Origin: Synechococcus sp. WH 5701
Lineage (GTDB): Bacteria > Cyanobacteriota > Cyanobacteriia > PCC-6307 > Cyanobiaceae
Assembly: GCF_000153045.1 (NCBI RefSeq)
Contig: NZ_CH724159.1
Coordinates: forward strand, 1,537,513 to 1,601,512
Direction of reading: 5' to 3'
Length of the DNA: 64,000 bases
A program made the position numbers and the translations under genes. Below, one piece after another: positions 45,885 through 53,991 of the stretch. The notes beneath the pieces were generated by a model. The model worked only from the letters and a program-made list of their open reading frames with translations. It made no database searches and was not told the origin of the DNA. The first letter of the stretch is position 1, and every line of letters begins with the position of its first letter.

Positions 45885-47471
45885 TCAGAGCGTGACCGGA
45901 TGGGCTTCCTGAATCCCGTTGATCCCGTGAATCGAGATCAGCAGGCTGGGGGGGATCGGATCGTCGAGGCTGAGCACCATCACCGCGTCGCCGCGGACGA
46001 TGCGGCGGCCCACCTGCATCGAGGCGATGTTGACGTTGTGCTCGCCCAGCAGCGAGCCGATGTTGCCGATGATCCCGGGCATGTCGCGGTGGCGCGTGAT
46101 CAGCATGTGCCGCGTGGGCATCACGTTGACCGGAAACTCATCGATGGTGGTGATGCGCAGGTCGCCGTCGGCGAACACCGCCCCGGTGACGCTGTGGCTG
46201 CCGTTGCCGCCGCGGCAGGTGAGCTGAAGGGAGCCGCCGGCGAAGTCGCGGCTGGCATCGTCTTTGACCTCGAGCACGTGGATGCCACGACTGCGGGCTT
46301 CGATGCCGGCATTCACATAGTTGATGCGATCGCCGAGAGCGCTCGAGAGCAGGCCCTTGAGGGCGGCCACCACCAGCGGCTGCGAGGGATGGTGGGCGAA
46401 TTCACCCTGGAGCCGCACTTCGAGGTCCTGGATCGAGCCTCCAGCCAGCTGGCTGAGCAGCAGCCCGAGCGTTTCGGCCAGCTGCAGGTGGGGCTTGAGC
46501 CGCTCCATCACCTCCGGGGTCAGGCCGGGGATGTTCACGGCACTGCGGGCGGGAAGCCCCAGCAGCACGTCGCGGATCTGCTCGGCCACATCGACCGACA
46601 CATTCTCCTGGGCTTCTTCGGTGGAGGCGCCCAGGTGGGGCGTGAGGATCAGACGGTCGCCCACCTTGCGCAGCGGTGAGTCGACCTCCAGGGGTTCGTT
46701 GCCGTAGACATCGAGGGCGGCGCCGGCGATGGTGCCGGAGCTGACGGCCTCGGCCAGGGCCTTCTCATCGACGATGCCGCCCCGGGCACAGTTCACCAGC
46801 CGTGCCGTCGGCTTCATCGTGGCCAGCAGCTCCGCGTTCACCAGGTTCTCGGTGTCGGGGGTGCGAGGCAGGTGCAGGCTGATGAAATCCGCTTCGGCGA
46901 ACAGGGGACCGATCGCCATCAGGCGCACCTGCAGCACCTGGGCGCGCTCGGCGGAGATGTAAGGGTCGTAGGCCAGCACCTCCATGCCCATGGCCTTGGC
47001 GACGCGAGCCACGTGGGAGCCGATCTTGCCCAGCCCCACCACGCCGAGCTTCTTCTTGTAGAGCTCGTTGCCGACGTACTTCTTGCGCTCCCAGCCTCCG
47101 GCCATGGTGCTGACGTGGGCCTGGGGCACATGCCTGGAGAGGGCCAGCATCATCGCCAGCGCATGTTCAGCGGCCGCGATCGTGTTGCCCTCCGGGGAGT
47201 TCACCACCAGCACACCCCGCTGGGTGGCGGCCTCCACATCGACGTTGTCGACGCCGACACCCGCGCGGCCGATGATCTTCAAACGGGTGGCGGCCTCGAT
47301 GATGGCAGCGGTGACCTGGGTGCCGGAGCGGATCATCAGGGCGTCGTAGTCACCGATGATCTGCTGCAACTGCTCCGGGGGCAACCCGGTTCGCACATCC
47401 ACCTGCGCCACCTGGGAGAGGATGTCGATTCCCGTCTGGTCGATGGGATCAGAAACCAGAACCTTTGTCAT
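45885..47471 (-). CDS. serA: D-3-phosphoglycerate dehydrogenase
   Basis: SerA oxidises 3-phosphoglycerate in serine synthesis. The 528-residue long-type enzyme begins MTKVLVSDPIDQTGIDIL and shows IGRAGVGVDNVDVEAATQRG, the NAD-binding LGVVGLGKIGSHVARVAKAMG and the catalytic block LVNCARGGIVDEKAL. An intervening domain and a C-terminal ACT domain (HMLITRHRDMPGIIGNIG) follow, the usual serine-sensing arrangement. ATG 47471 is clear; the frame open above it is only an antisense shadow of the next gene. Confidence 0.96.
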   Translation of the reverse strand: MTKVLVSDPIDQTGIDILSQVAQVDVRTGLPPEQLQQIIGDYDALMIRSGTQVTAAIIEAATRLKIIGRAGVGVDNVDVEAATQRGVLVVNSPEGNTIAAAEHALAMMLALSRHVPQAHVSTMAGGWERKKYVGNELYKKKLGVVGLGKIGSHVARVAKAMGMEVLAYDPYISAERAQVLQVRLMAIGPLFAEADFISLHLPRTPDTENLVNAELLATMKPTARLVNCARGGIVDEKALAEAVSSGTIAGAALDVYGNEPLEVDSPLRKVGDRLILTPHLGASTEEAQENVSVDVAEQIRDVLLGLPARSAVNIPGLTPEVMERLKPHLQLAETLGLLLSQLAGGSIQDLEVRLQGEFAHHPSQPLVVAALKGLLSSALGDRINYVNAGIEARSRGIHVLEVKDDASRDFAGGSLQLTCRGGNGSHSVTGAVFADGDLRITTIDEFPVNVMPTRHMLITRHRDMPGIIGNIGSLLGEHNVNIASMQVGRRIVRGDAVMVLSLDDPIPPSLLISIHGINGIQEAHPVTL

Positions 47472-47618
47472 GACCCGGGACGGAGAGAGAGGGGGTCTGG
47501 AGAATTCCAGACACTGCCGGGGGTGAAGTGTAGTGAGCGGTGGCCACGGCGCCCCCCGCCAACGCCGAGAATCGGGCCTTTGTGGCGCTCGGTCTTGGGA
47601 CTGTCGGTGGTGGTGGTG

Positions 47619-48098
47619 ATGAAGGACCGGCGCAAGCTGCAGCGGTTGCGCGATCAGCTCACTGAACTCAAGCCCGCCCCAAGGGTCTTGGTGGCCCTGG
47701 GGGAAGGAGAAAGCAGCATCGATTCCGTCGAGCTGCTCAACCCGGCCCTGGCCCGGCAGCGGCGACAGCGCAGCATGGTGCGCTGGCTGATGCCGTTCGG
47801 TTTCTTCGCCGGTCTGATGTTCACCTTCATCACCGACCTTCACACCTTTTCCTTCGCCGGGACCTACGGCGAACCCGTGATCGGCGGGATCCTCGGCATG
47901 GGCTCGGGCTGGATGGGCAGCTACGCCGCCGCCGCCAGCGTCCGCTCCGAGGCCGACGACCGCATCCGCAGCCTGCGCAACAGGCTTGAGGAAGGCAGCT
48001 GGCTGCTGCTGGTGGAGAGCAGCCCAGGGGAGGAGATTCCCTGGCTGCTGATTCAGCAGGCCGGCCCCCAGGCGGTGGTGCGCCTGGGCGAAGGATGA
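47619..48098 (+). CDS. Two-span membrane protein, unknown
   Basis: The 159-residue protein starts MKDRRKLQRLRDQLTELKPAP, has a cytoplasmic basic head, two membrane spans (around VRWLMPFGFFAGLMFTFITDL and EPVIGGILGMGSGWMGSYAAA) and a soluble tail ending QAVVRLGEG. It is not a family I can name. GTG codons just upstream (47616, 47613) are alternative starts. Its TGA overlaps the ATG of the PSII S4-domain gene by four bases, hinting at a shared role. Confidence 0.62.
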   Translation: MKDRRKLQRLRDQLTELKPAPRVLVALGEGESSIDSVELLNPALARQRRQRSMVRWLMPFGFFAGLMFTFITDLHTFSFAGTYGEPVIGGILGMGSGWMGSYAAAASVRSEADDRIRSLRNRLEEGSWLLLVESSPGEEIPWLLIQQAGPQAVVRLGEG

Positions 48099-48889
48099 GC
48101 CGCACGCCCCCCGGCGGCGACCTGCTGCGCGGCAGCCGCGATCCAGCCGCCCTCGAGCCCTTGATCGTCCTGGCCGACCACGCCCTGCGCGACTGGCAGC
48201 CCCACTGGTCGGGGTTCCTCTCTGCCCTGGCCTGGGAGGAGGCGATGGAGCGACTGGGCAGCCTCAGCGAGCTGCACCTGGAGGCCGAGGGCGGCAGGCC
48301 CCAGGCCGAACGCTGCCGGCTGCTGCTGCAGCGCCGCGATCTGGCTGCGGGATCAACCCCGCCGACGGCGCCCCTGGCCGGCCTGGAGGTCAGCGGCAAC
48401 TTCCTCTTCGATCCAGCCGAGCCGGGCGATGTCCGCGCCGGCCTACTGGCGGCTGGCGCCCTCGACGGGGAGCTGGGTGATCTCTGGCTGCGGGGCGACC
48501 GGGGCGCCCAGGTGATCGTGGACCCCCAGCTGGCCGCCCGACTGGGGGGCACCACGGCCCGGGTGCGCAGCGTGGAGGTGAAGCTGGAGGCCAGGGGTCT
48601 CGATCAGCTGCAACCTCCCACCAGGCCCCAACCACGCCAGCTGGCCACCGTGGAAGCCTCCCTGCGCCTGGACGCGGTGGCCTCGGCCGGGTTCGGGCTC
48701 TCCCGCAGCCGCATGGCCGACCTGGTTCGCCGGGGGGCTGCCCGCGTGAACTGGCAGCCCGTGACCACCCCCAGCCGCGACCTCAAAACCGGGGATCGCA
48801 TCCAGCTCGAGAACCGCGGCGAGCTGACGGTGCTTTCGATCCAACCCACCAAGCGTCAGCGCTGGCGCCTGGAACTTCAACGCCACTGA
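48095..48889 (+). CDS. Photosystem II S4-domain protein
   Basis: The 264-residue protein ends in an S4 RNA-binding domain (LDAVASAGFGLSRSRMADLVRRGAARVNW, residues about 214-242; then KTGDRIQLENRGELTVLSI). The N-terminal part is mixed helix and strand. This matches the cyanobacterial and chloroplast protein family named for its link to photosystem II (TIGR 'PS_II_S4'), whose exact function is not settled. It has no signal peptide. Its ATG overlaps the preceding membrane protein stop. Confidence 0.82.
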   Translation: MSRTPPGGDLLRGSRDPAALEPLIVLADHALRDWQPHWSGFLSALAWEEAMERLGSLSELHLEAEGGRPQAERCRLLLQRRDLAAGSTPPTAPLAGLEVSGNFLFDPAEPGDVRAGLLAAGALDGELGDLWLRGDRGAQVIVDPQLAARLGGTTARVRSVEVKLEARGLDQLQPPTRPQPRQLATVEASLRLDAVASAGFGLSRSRMADLVRRGAARVNWQPVTTPSRDLKTGDRIQLENRGELTVLSIQPTKRQRWRLELQRH

Positions 48890-48970
48890 GTGGCGGCAGG
48901 CCGACTGCTAGGTTGCCTGCTTCGATCTTGATGGCGCCGCTGAGGCTGCGTTGATCCAGGGTCGCACCGA

Positions 48971-48988
48971 CGGGAATCTTTATTCCCG
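48971..48988. repeat. Perfect inverted repeat just upstream of tRNA-Val
   Basis: CGGGAAT (48971-48977) and ATTCCCG (48982-48988) are perfect complements across a CTTT loop, five bases before the tRNA starts. It could be a leader hairpin or a terminator remnant, with no T tract after it. Confidence 0.5.
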
Positions 48989-48993
48989 AACCC

Positions 48994-49065
48994 GGGCGAT
49001 TAGCTCAGAGGTAGAGCACTACCTTGACACGGTAGGAGTCACTGGTTCGATTCCAGTATCGCCCA
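48994..49065 (+). tRNA. tRNA-Val (anticodon GAC)
   Basis: The 72-base cloverleaf has a perfect acceptor stem (GGGCGAT with ATCGCCC, discriminator A), D arm GCTC...GAGC, anticodon stem CTACC/GGTAG with loop TTGACAC giving GAC, a five-base variable region, and T arm ACTGG-TTCGATT-CCAGT. No 3' CCA is encoded. It is transcribed toward murD, 27 bases away. Confidence 0.95.
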
Positions 49066-49092
49066 CTGAATCCTCTGCCTTAGGAGTTCAGG

Positions 49093-50484
49093 ATGCCCAG
49101 CTCGTCACACCCCCTGGCGGTGGTGATTGGTCTGGGACGTTCCGGCAGCGGTGCTGCCCGTCTGCTCAAGGCCAGCGGCCAGCGCGTGCTGGTGCTGGAG
49201 AGCCGCCGCAACCCCGAGCTGGAGCAGCAGGCCGAGGACCTGCGCGCGGGGGGAGTGGAGGTGGAGCTGGGGCAATCCCTGGCGTCCGAATCCTTCGCCC
49301 AGCTCCAGCCGGGGACCGACCGGGTGGTGGTGAGCCCAGGCATCCGCTGGGATCATCCGGTGCTGAAGGCCCTGAGGGAACGGGGCGTCCGGGTCTGCGG
49401 CGAGATGTCGGTGGCCTGGGAGGCCAGCAACGAGATCCCCTGGATCGGCATCACCGGCACCAACGGCAAGACCACCGTCACCCATCTGCTCAGTCACATC
49501 CTCAACCACGCCGGGCTCGACGCGCCGATGGTGGGCAATGTCGGGATTTCGGCCGCCGAGTTGCTGATCGAGCGCCGCGAGGCAGGAGCCACTCCGCCCG
49601 ACTGGCTGGTGGTGGAGCTGAGCAGCTATCAGATCGAGTCGTCAGCGGAGCTGGCACCACGCCTGGGCCTCTGGACCACGCTCACACCCGACCATCTCGA
49701 GCGGCACGGAACGCTGGAGGCGTACCGGGCGATCAAGCGCAGCCTGCTGCAGAACTGCGGGGAGCAACTCCTCAACGCCGACGATGCCGATCTGCGCGCC
49801 CATGCCGGCAGCTGGGACCGAGCCACCTGGGTCACCGCCGGCACCCGCCGGCTGCTGGGCGCCGGCCTGCAGCCCTTTCTCTGGATCGACGGCGGGATGG
49901 TGATGGCAGCCTCAGGACCCCTCTTCTCTGCCGCCGCCCTGGCCCTGCCCGGGGCCCACAACCGTCAGAACATGGTGCTGGCTGCCGCCACCGCGCTCAA
50001 GCTGGGGCTGGAGCCCGCCGTGATCGAGGCCGCCCTGCGCAGCTTTCCCGGAGTGCCCCATCGGCTTGAGCAGATCCGCCTGCTGGATGGTGTTCGCTGG
50101 TTCAACGACAGCAAGGCCACCAACTACGACGCCGCCGAAGTGGGGATCACGGCTGTGGACGGACCGATGGTGGTCCTGGCTGGAGGTGAGATCAAACAGG
50201 GCGACCCGGAGGCATGGCTCGAAGCCCTCGGACGCCAGGCGGCGGCTGTGGTCCTGTTCGGCGCGGCAAGGGAAGCCTTCGCCGCCCTGCTGAGCGGCAG
50301 CGGCTATGCGGGCACGGTGGAGCTGGTGGAAGGCCAGGCTGAGGCGGTTCCCCTGGCCCGGGAGCTGGCCCGCCGCCTCGGCTGTCCCACGGTTCTGCTC
50401 TCGCCGGCCTGCGCCAGCTTTGATCAGTACAAGGATTTCGAGGCCCGGGGGGAGCATTTCCGCACCCTAGTGGCCGCCCTCTGA
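49093..50484 (+). CDS. murD: UDP-N-acetylmuramoylalanine-D-glutamate ligase
   Basis: MurD adds D-glutamate to UDP-MurNAc-L-Ala in peptidoglycan synthesis. The 463-residue enzyme has an N-terminal Rossmann domain (VVIGLGRSGSGAARLLKASG), the ATP-binding WIGITGTNGKTTVTHLLSHIL, VVELSSYQIESS and the GVRWFNDSKATNYDAAEVGI lid. It begins at ATG 49093, soon after tRNA-Val, on the same strand. Confidence 0.96.
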   Translation: MPSSSHPLAVVIGLGRSGSGAARLLKASGQRVLVLESRRNPELEQQAEDLRAGGVEVELGQSLASESFAQLQPGTDRVVVSPGIRWDHPVLKALRERGVRVCGEMSVAWEASNEIPWIGITGTNGKTTVTHLLSHILNHAGLDAPMVGNVGISAAELLIERREAGATPPDWLVVELSSYQIESSAELAPRLGLWTTLTPDHLERHGTLEAYRAIKRSLLQNCGEQLLNADDADLRAHAGSWDRATWVTAGTRRLLGAGLQPFLWIDGGMVMAASGPLFSAAALALPGAHNRQNMVLAAATALKLGLEPAVIEAALRSFPGVPHRLEQIRLLDGVRWFNDSKATNYDAAEVGITAVDGPMVVLAGGEIKQGDPEAWLEALGRQAAAVVLFGAAREAFAALLSGSGYAGTVELVEGQAEAVPLARELARRLGCPTVLLSPACASFDQYKDFEARGEHFRTLVAAL

Positions 50485-50509
50485 ACGGCCTTGCTGATCC
50501 CCGCCTCGT

Positions 50510-51238
50510 TCACAGGAGCGCAGTGGAGGCCTCATCCGTCGGCGACGGCGGCCCTCCGATCTCCCAGGCGGCCAGGTACTGCTGAATGAAGATCGCCGCC
50601 AGGGGAACGGTCACCAGCAGGGGCAGCAGGCAGAACAGAGCAGAGATAGCGATCAGCAAAGCCGAAAGCAGCTCATAGCCCACCAGTCCCCAGCTGTGGG
50701 GGCTGGAGAAGAGATCGTTGAAGCAGGTCCGGAAGGCAGGCCAGATCGGTTCTTCGCTGGTGAACACCCGCCGCACGTAGATGGGGGTGAGCGCCATCAC
50801 GATCAGGCCAGGAATCACGCAGAGCAGAATGCCGAGCCCGGCAGCGACGGAGACCAGCAGCCCCGCGAGGACGTAGCGGCGGGGGTTGGCGCGCAGCAGG
50901 GCCAGACCTTCCCGATAGCTCGGATGGTGGCCCGTGGCGAACCAGAGGGCCGGCAGAGCGGACAGGAGCACCCCGATCAGTCCCGCCACCACCTGATACA
51001 GGATCGAGAAGGGCAGGTTCAGCAGCGACGACACCAGCTGGGTCACGCTCTCGCGCAGATCAGCCGAGACACCGGCGGTCACCGCCACCGCGATCACGGT
51101 GATGAGCAGACTGACCGCCACCGAGACCAGCGCCAGGGCCAGCACCGTGAGCTGCAGGGCCAGGTAGGTGCGCCAGTGGACCACGAACAGGTTCCAGGCC
51201 GACTGAAGGGTGGGCTTGGGTGCAGAGGACAGGCCCAT
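50510..51238 (-). CDS. Multi-spanning membrane protein, unknown
   Basis: The 242-residue protein has about six hydrophobic spans (for example YLALQLTVLALALVSVAVSL, YVLAGLLVSVAAGLGILLCV, LLSALLIAISALFCLLPLLV), a short polar N-terminus MGLSSAPKPTLQSAWNLF and Pro/Glu tail. No transport or catalytic motif is visible. The layout resembles DUF975/YciC-like membrane proteins. I start at ATG 51238; upstream frame to 51328 is polar and lies opposite the EVE gene. The gene converges with murD across 25 bases. Confidence 0.6.
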   Translation of the reverse strand: MGLSSAPKPTLQSAWNLFVVHWRTYLALQLTVLALALVSVAVSLLITVIAVAVTAGVSADLRESVTQLVSSLLNLPFSILYQVVAGLIGVLLSALPALWFATGHHPSYREGLALLRANPRRYVLAGLLVSVAAGLGILLCVIPGLIVMALTPIYVRRVFTSEEPIWPAFRTCFNDLFSSPHSWGLVGYELLSALLIAISALFCLLPLLVTVPLAAIFIQQYLAAWEIGGPPSPTDEASTALL

Positions 51239-51374
51239 CACAATCGTCTCGCCAGGTTGTTCCTGGTGCTGTCTAGGGCAGGGGGAGCGCTCCGGCCAAC
51301 CCAACCGACACAAACCCGCTCGATACAATCAAGATTCCCTGACCCACCAGCCCAGCAGGGCTCCCCAAGGCGAG

Positions 51375-51836
51375 ATGGCTTACTGGTTGATGAAAAGTGA
51401 GCCGGATGTGTATGGCATCAGCCATCTCGAGCGCGAGGGCAACACCCTCTGGGATGGCATCCGCAATTACCAGGCGCGCAATTTCATGCGCAGCATGGCG
51501 ATCGGTGATCAAGCCTTTTTCTACCACTCCAACACCAAGCCCCCTGGCATCATCGGCCTGATGGAGGTGATCGAAACGGGACTGATCGATCCCAGCCAGT
51601 TCGATCCAGCCTCGAAGTACTTCGATGCGGCATCAACCCCAGAAGCGCCCCGCTGGGACTGCGTCCGACTGGCCTACCGGCGCACCTATCCCCAGCTGCT
51701 CAGCCTGGAGGAGCTGCGCAGCGCCTTCGATGAGCAGGAGCTGCCTGTGGTGCGCCGGGGCAATCGCCTCTCGATCCTGCCGGTCCCCGAGGCCACGGCC
51801 CTGCGGCTGCTGAAGCTGCTGGATCCCAGCCGATGA
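51375..51836 (+). CDS. EVE domain-containing protein
   Basis: The 153-residue protein is a single EVE (PUA-like) domain: AYWLMKSEPDVYGISHLE, TLWDGIRNYQARNFMRSM, GDQAFFYHSNTKPPGIIGLMEV. EVE domains bind modified bases in RNA or DNA. Its stop overlaps the start of a polytopic membrane protein gene by four bases (ATGA). ATG 51375 is chosen where similarity begins. Confidence 0.88.
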   Translation: MAYWLMKSEPDVYGISHLEREGNTLWDGIRNYQARNFMRSMAIGDQAFFYHSNTKPPGIIGLMEVIETGLIDPSQFDPASKYFDAASTPEAPRWDCVRLAYRRTYPQLLSLEELRSAFDEQELPVVRRGNRLSILPVPEATALRLLKLLDPSR

Positions 51837-52654
51837 ACCCTGAGCCCCGAGGACGCGGGGCCCGGCTGGCGGATGGCATCCGGGAGGGCCTCGCTGCGAT
51901 CCAGGCGGTGCGGGGCTGGCTGAGGCAGGGACGCAGGGCCTACCTGCGCGCCCCCTGGCTGTTCAGCGGTTTCACGCTGATGGGCGGCAGCGCCCAACTG
52001 CTGGGCCAGGCGGTGCAGAACCGGGCCAGTGATGCCCTGGCCGTTGGGGAGGAACCCGTGACGGTTTCGATCGGCCTGGTGCTGGCAGGGTTGGTGCTGA
52101 GCGTGGGGAGCCTTCTCTGGCTGAACGTTGGGCTGCTGCGTGGTGCCTGGATTGCTCTGGACGGGCGAACGCCCCAGCTGGCCGAGCTGGTCCGCTGGCA
52201 GACCGCCGCCATGGGCCGCCTGCTGGGGGCGCTGCTGCTGCTGCTGCTGCTGAACCTGCTGATCCTGGCCACGGCCGGGCTGGCGGCCGGGCTGGTGAGC
52301 CTGATCCACCCGCTGCTGGCTCTGGTGCCGCTGCTGATCGGCGGCACCCTGCTGGTGGCCCTGTTCGTGACGCAGATCTTTCACCTGCCGCTGGCCGTGG
52401 CCGGTGGCCTCTCCCCGGTGGCCACCTTCCGCCATGGGCGGATCCTGGTGCCATCCCATGGCTGGGAGCTGCTGGCCCTGAGCCTCAGCCTGGTCCTGAT
52501 TGTGCTGCTCCCCCTGGGACTGGCCCTGCTGATCGCCTGGCCCCTGGCTGCGGGGCTGCTGGTGACCTGGCCCCTGGCCCTGTGCAGCCTGACCGCCGGC
52601 TACCAGGGGATCGTTGACGCCGAAGACCGGGGAAGCCTGGCCGGCGCCGTCTGA
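51833..52654 (+). CDS. Multi-spanning membrane protein, unknown
   Basis: The 273-residue protein has six or so very Leu-rich spans (LLGALLLLLLLNLLILATAG; LLALSLSLVLIVLLPLGLALL), a polar N-terminal 40 residues, and amphipathic loops such as LVRWQTAAMGR. It resembles the protein at 50510-51238 in span number and in the ALVPLLIGG-type turns, and the two may be distant relatives. I see no catalytic motif. It is translationally coupled to the EVE gene and overlaps the DUF2811 gene 3' end by 55 bases. Confidence 0.6.
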   Translation: MNPEPRGRGARLADGIREGLAAIQAVRGWLRQGRRAYLRAPWLFSGFTLMGGSAQLLGQAVQNRASDALAVGEEPVTVSIGLVLAGLVLSVGSLLWLNVGLLRGAWIALDGRTPQLAELVRWQTAAMGRLLGALLLLLLLNLLILATAGLAAGLVSLIHPLLALVPLLIGGTLLVALFVTQIFHLPLAVAGGLSPVATFRHGRILVPSHGWELLALSLSLVLIVLLPLGLALLIAWPLAAGLLVTWPLALCSLTAGYQGIVDAEDRGSLAGAV

Positions 52655-52914
52655 TCGGGTCTCCCTTCTGCCGCCCGCTGGAACATGTTGGCCACGTAGC
52701 AACGGGTGACGGCCCGGCTTTGGACACCGTTCTGCACAAGAAAGCCAGCCAGAGCCGCCTGGATCAGGCGGTACTGGTCCCAGTTGGGGTGGGCATCGAT
52801 GAACTGAGCCATCGAGGTGAGCAGGGCCTCGGGGACATCAGCCCGGAAGCTCACCACACCGGTGTCGGGCTCAGCCTGGGAGACCTGGGCAGCCGCAGTG
52901 GTGGAAGCGGTCAT
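52600..52914 (-). CDS. DUF2811 family protein
   Basis: The 104-residue protein carries the DUF2811 core VVSFRADVPEALLTSMAQFI, then HPNWDQYRLIQAALAGFLVQNG and AVTRCYVANMF, in a small helical fold of unknown function common in cyanobacteria. The Thr/Ala-rich N-terminus and Pro/Ser-rich C-terminus are poorly conserved. ATG 52914 is preferred to ATG 52932. Its last 55 bases lie opposite the end of the convergent membrane protein gene. Confidence 0.8.
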   Translation of the reverse strand: MTASTTAAAQVSQAEPDTGVVSFRADVPEALLTSMAQFIDAHPNWDQYRLIQAALAGFLVQNGVQSRAVTRCYVANMFQRAAEGRPDQTAPARLPRSSASTIPW

Positions 52915-53275
52915 GACCGGGGCGATGTCCATAGACGGATTGAGCTGGTGATGTCATCCACTTCTCCACAACGCCGGGGCCGCGTCAAATCGGTGACCCA
53001 GCCGGGCGGACGCTCCTTCCAACCCTGAGACTGGCTGCGGCGCAGGAGCACGGCCCGACTGCAGCTCCGGCGGGGGATGGCCTTGAAGCCGAACAAGGGG
53101 CCTGTCAAGGGGAGAGCTCACCAACGCCGAGTTCTCCCCAGATGTGTGCCGCCAGCGGGATCGCCGAGCCTGAACCTGTGGAAAAGCTGTGCAAAAGACT
53201 GGCGTGACGGAGCCGTGACTGGGGAGGAGCCTGTCAATCAGCAGTGCTGATCGCTCCGCAATCCCGCGGCCTGTC
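52915..53275. other. Gene-free region with hairpin, DnaA-box-like sites and palindrome
   Basis: This 361-base gap is the longest without a convincing gene. It holds a hairpin at 53109-53139 (11 pairs, one G-T wobble, 9-base loop). It also has sites close to TTATCCACA: TTCTCCACA (52962-52970), TTCTCCCCA (53132-53140), and on the minus strand TTTTCCACA (53177-53185) and TTTTGCACA (53188-53196). A perfect 7-1-7 palindrome (ATCAGCA-G-TGCTGAT) spans 53237-53251. A 25-codon basic frame (ATG 52951 to stop 53028, plus strand) is also present but unproven. A small RNA, leader or protein-binding region is possible. Confidence 0.5.
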
Positions 53276-53653
53276 TCACAGGGGCAAGGGCTCCAGAGCC
53301 CGCGCCAGCTCAAGACCAGCTCCCGGCGCCCAGGCGCCCTCCCATCCCCTCAGCCCCGGAGCAGGGATCAGGATGCAACGCAGGTGCCAGTGGCCCGGTT
53401 CGCCATCAAGGCCCAGCCACCAGCCGCCGCTCTCCAGCTCGAGGCTGATCATTTCCTCGTTCATCAGCTGATCGGCGATGGCGCCGAGTTGCTCCAGCAG
53501 CCTGAGGAGGCCGGAACGCAGGCTGCTGCCTTCGGCCGCAGTGAGCTCAACCGCCCAGTCGGCTCCGCCGATGAGCAACGGAAAGGAGGCCTTGGACGGA
53601 TCCCAGACCAGCCTCCAACCCTCTGCTTCGGCGCTGTACCCGCTGGGGGTCAA
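53276..53653 (-). CDS. DUF1818 family protein
   Basis: The 125-residue protein has the DUF1818 features: GWRLVWDPSKASFPLLIGGADWAVELT, ELESGGWWLGLDGEPGHWHLRCIL and a Gly/Pro turn-rich C-terminus. The family is cyanobacterial, with a mixed beta fold and unknown role. The ATG at 53653 is three bases after the rpoZ stop, so it is likely co-transcribed with rpoZ. Two short inverted repeats flank its 3' end. Confidence 0.82.
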   Translation of the reverse strand: MTPSGYSAEAEGWRLVWDPSKASFPLLIGGADWAVELTAAEGSSLRSGLLRLLEQLGAIADQLMNEEMISLELESGGWWLGLDGEPGHWHLRCILIPAPGLRGWEGAWAPGAGLELARALEPLPL

Positions 53654-53656
53654 GGA

Positions 53657-53887
53657 TCAGCCGGGCAGCAGATCGGGCTGGTCCTGCTCGTCGCTGAGCT
53701 CGACGATCGCCCGCTGCACGGGCTTCACCATCGAGTCTTCGAGCAGGCCATCAAAATCATCGAAGCGGCGCTGCTTGGCGCGAAAGGCGATACGAACCGT
53801 GGTGAGGTAACGATTGGTCGACTGACCGATCAGACTTTCAGCCCGCTGGGCCAGTTCCTTGGGATGAACAGTCGGACCGGTATACAT
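53657..53887 (-). CDS. rpoZ: DNA-directed RNA polymerase omega subunit
   Basis: The omega subunit binds the beta-prime C-terminus and helps fix sigma to core polymerase. The 76-residue cyanobacterial form is seen as [24 protein letters not shown] and [18 protein letters not shown]. It is shorter than the enterobacterial protein but of normal length for cyanobacteria. It is divergent from the Hsp70-like gene, 104 bases away. Confidence 0.9.
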   Translation of the reverse strand: MYTGPTVHPKELAQRAESLIGQSTNRYLTTVRIAFRAKQRRFDDFDGLLEDSMVKPVQRAIVELSDEQDQPDLLPG

Positions 53888-53991
53888 CGAAACGAACCCA
53901 TTTCCACCACCTTAGTTCAGCCCCCGCCTGGGCCCCGGCCCCTTCGGACAAGCTGCGCCTCATCAGGTCCCTTCGCCGCTGCCCCCCATCC

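Noticed and set aside
47472-47843. N-terminal extension of serA
   Set aside because: Composition is that of a shadow of the membrane protein gene; SerA homology starts exactly at ATG 47471.
52962-53196. Replication origin
   Set aside because: DnaA-box-like sites are few and imperfect, there is no AT-rich tract, and neither dnaA nor dnaN is near.
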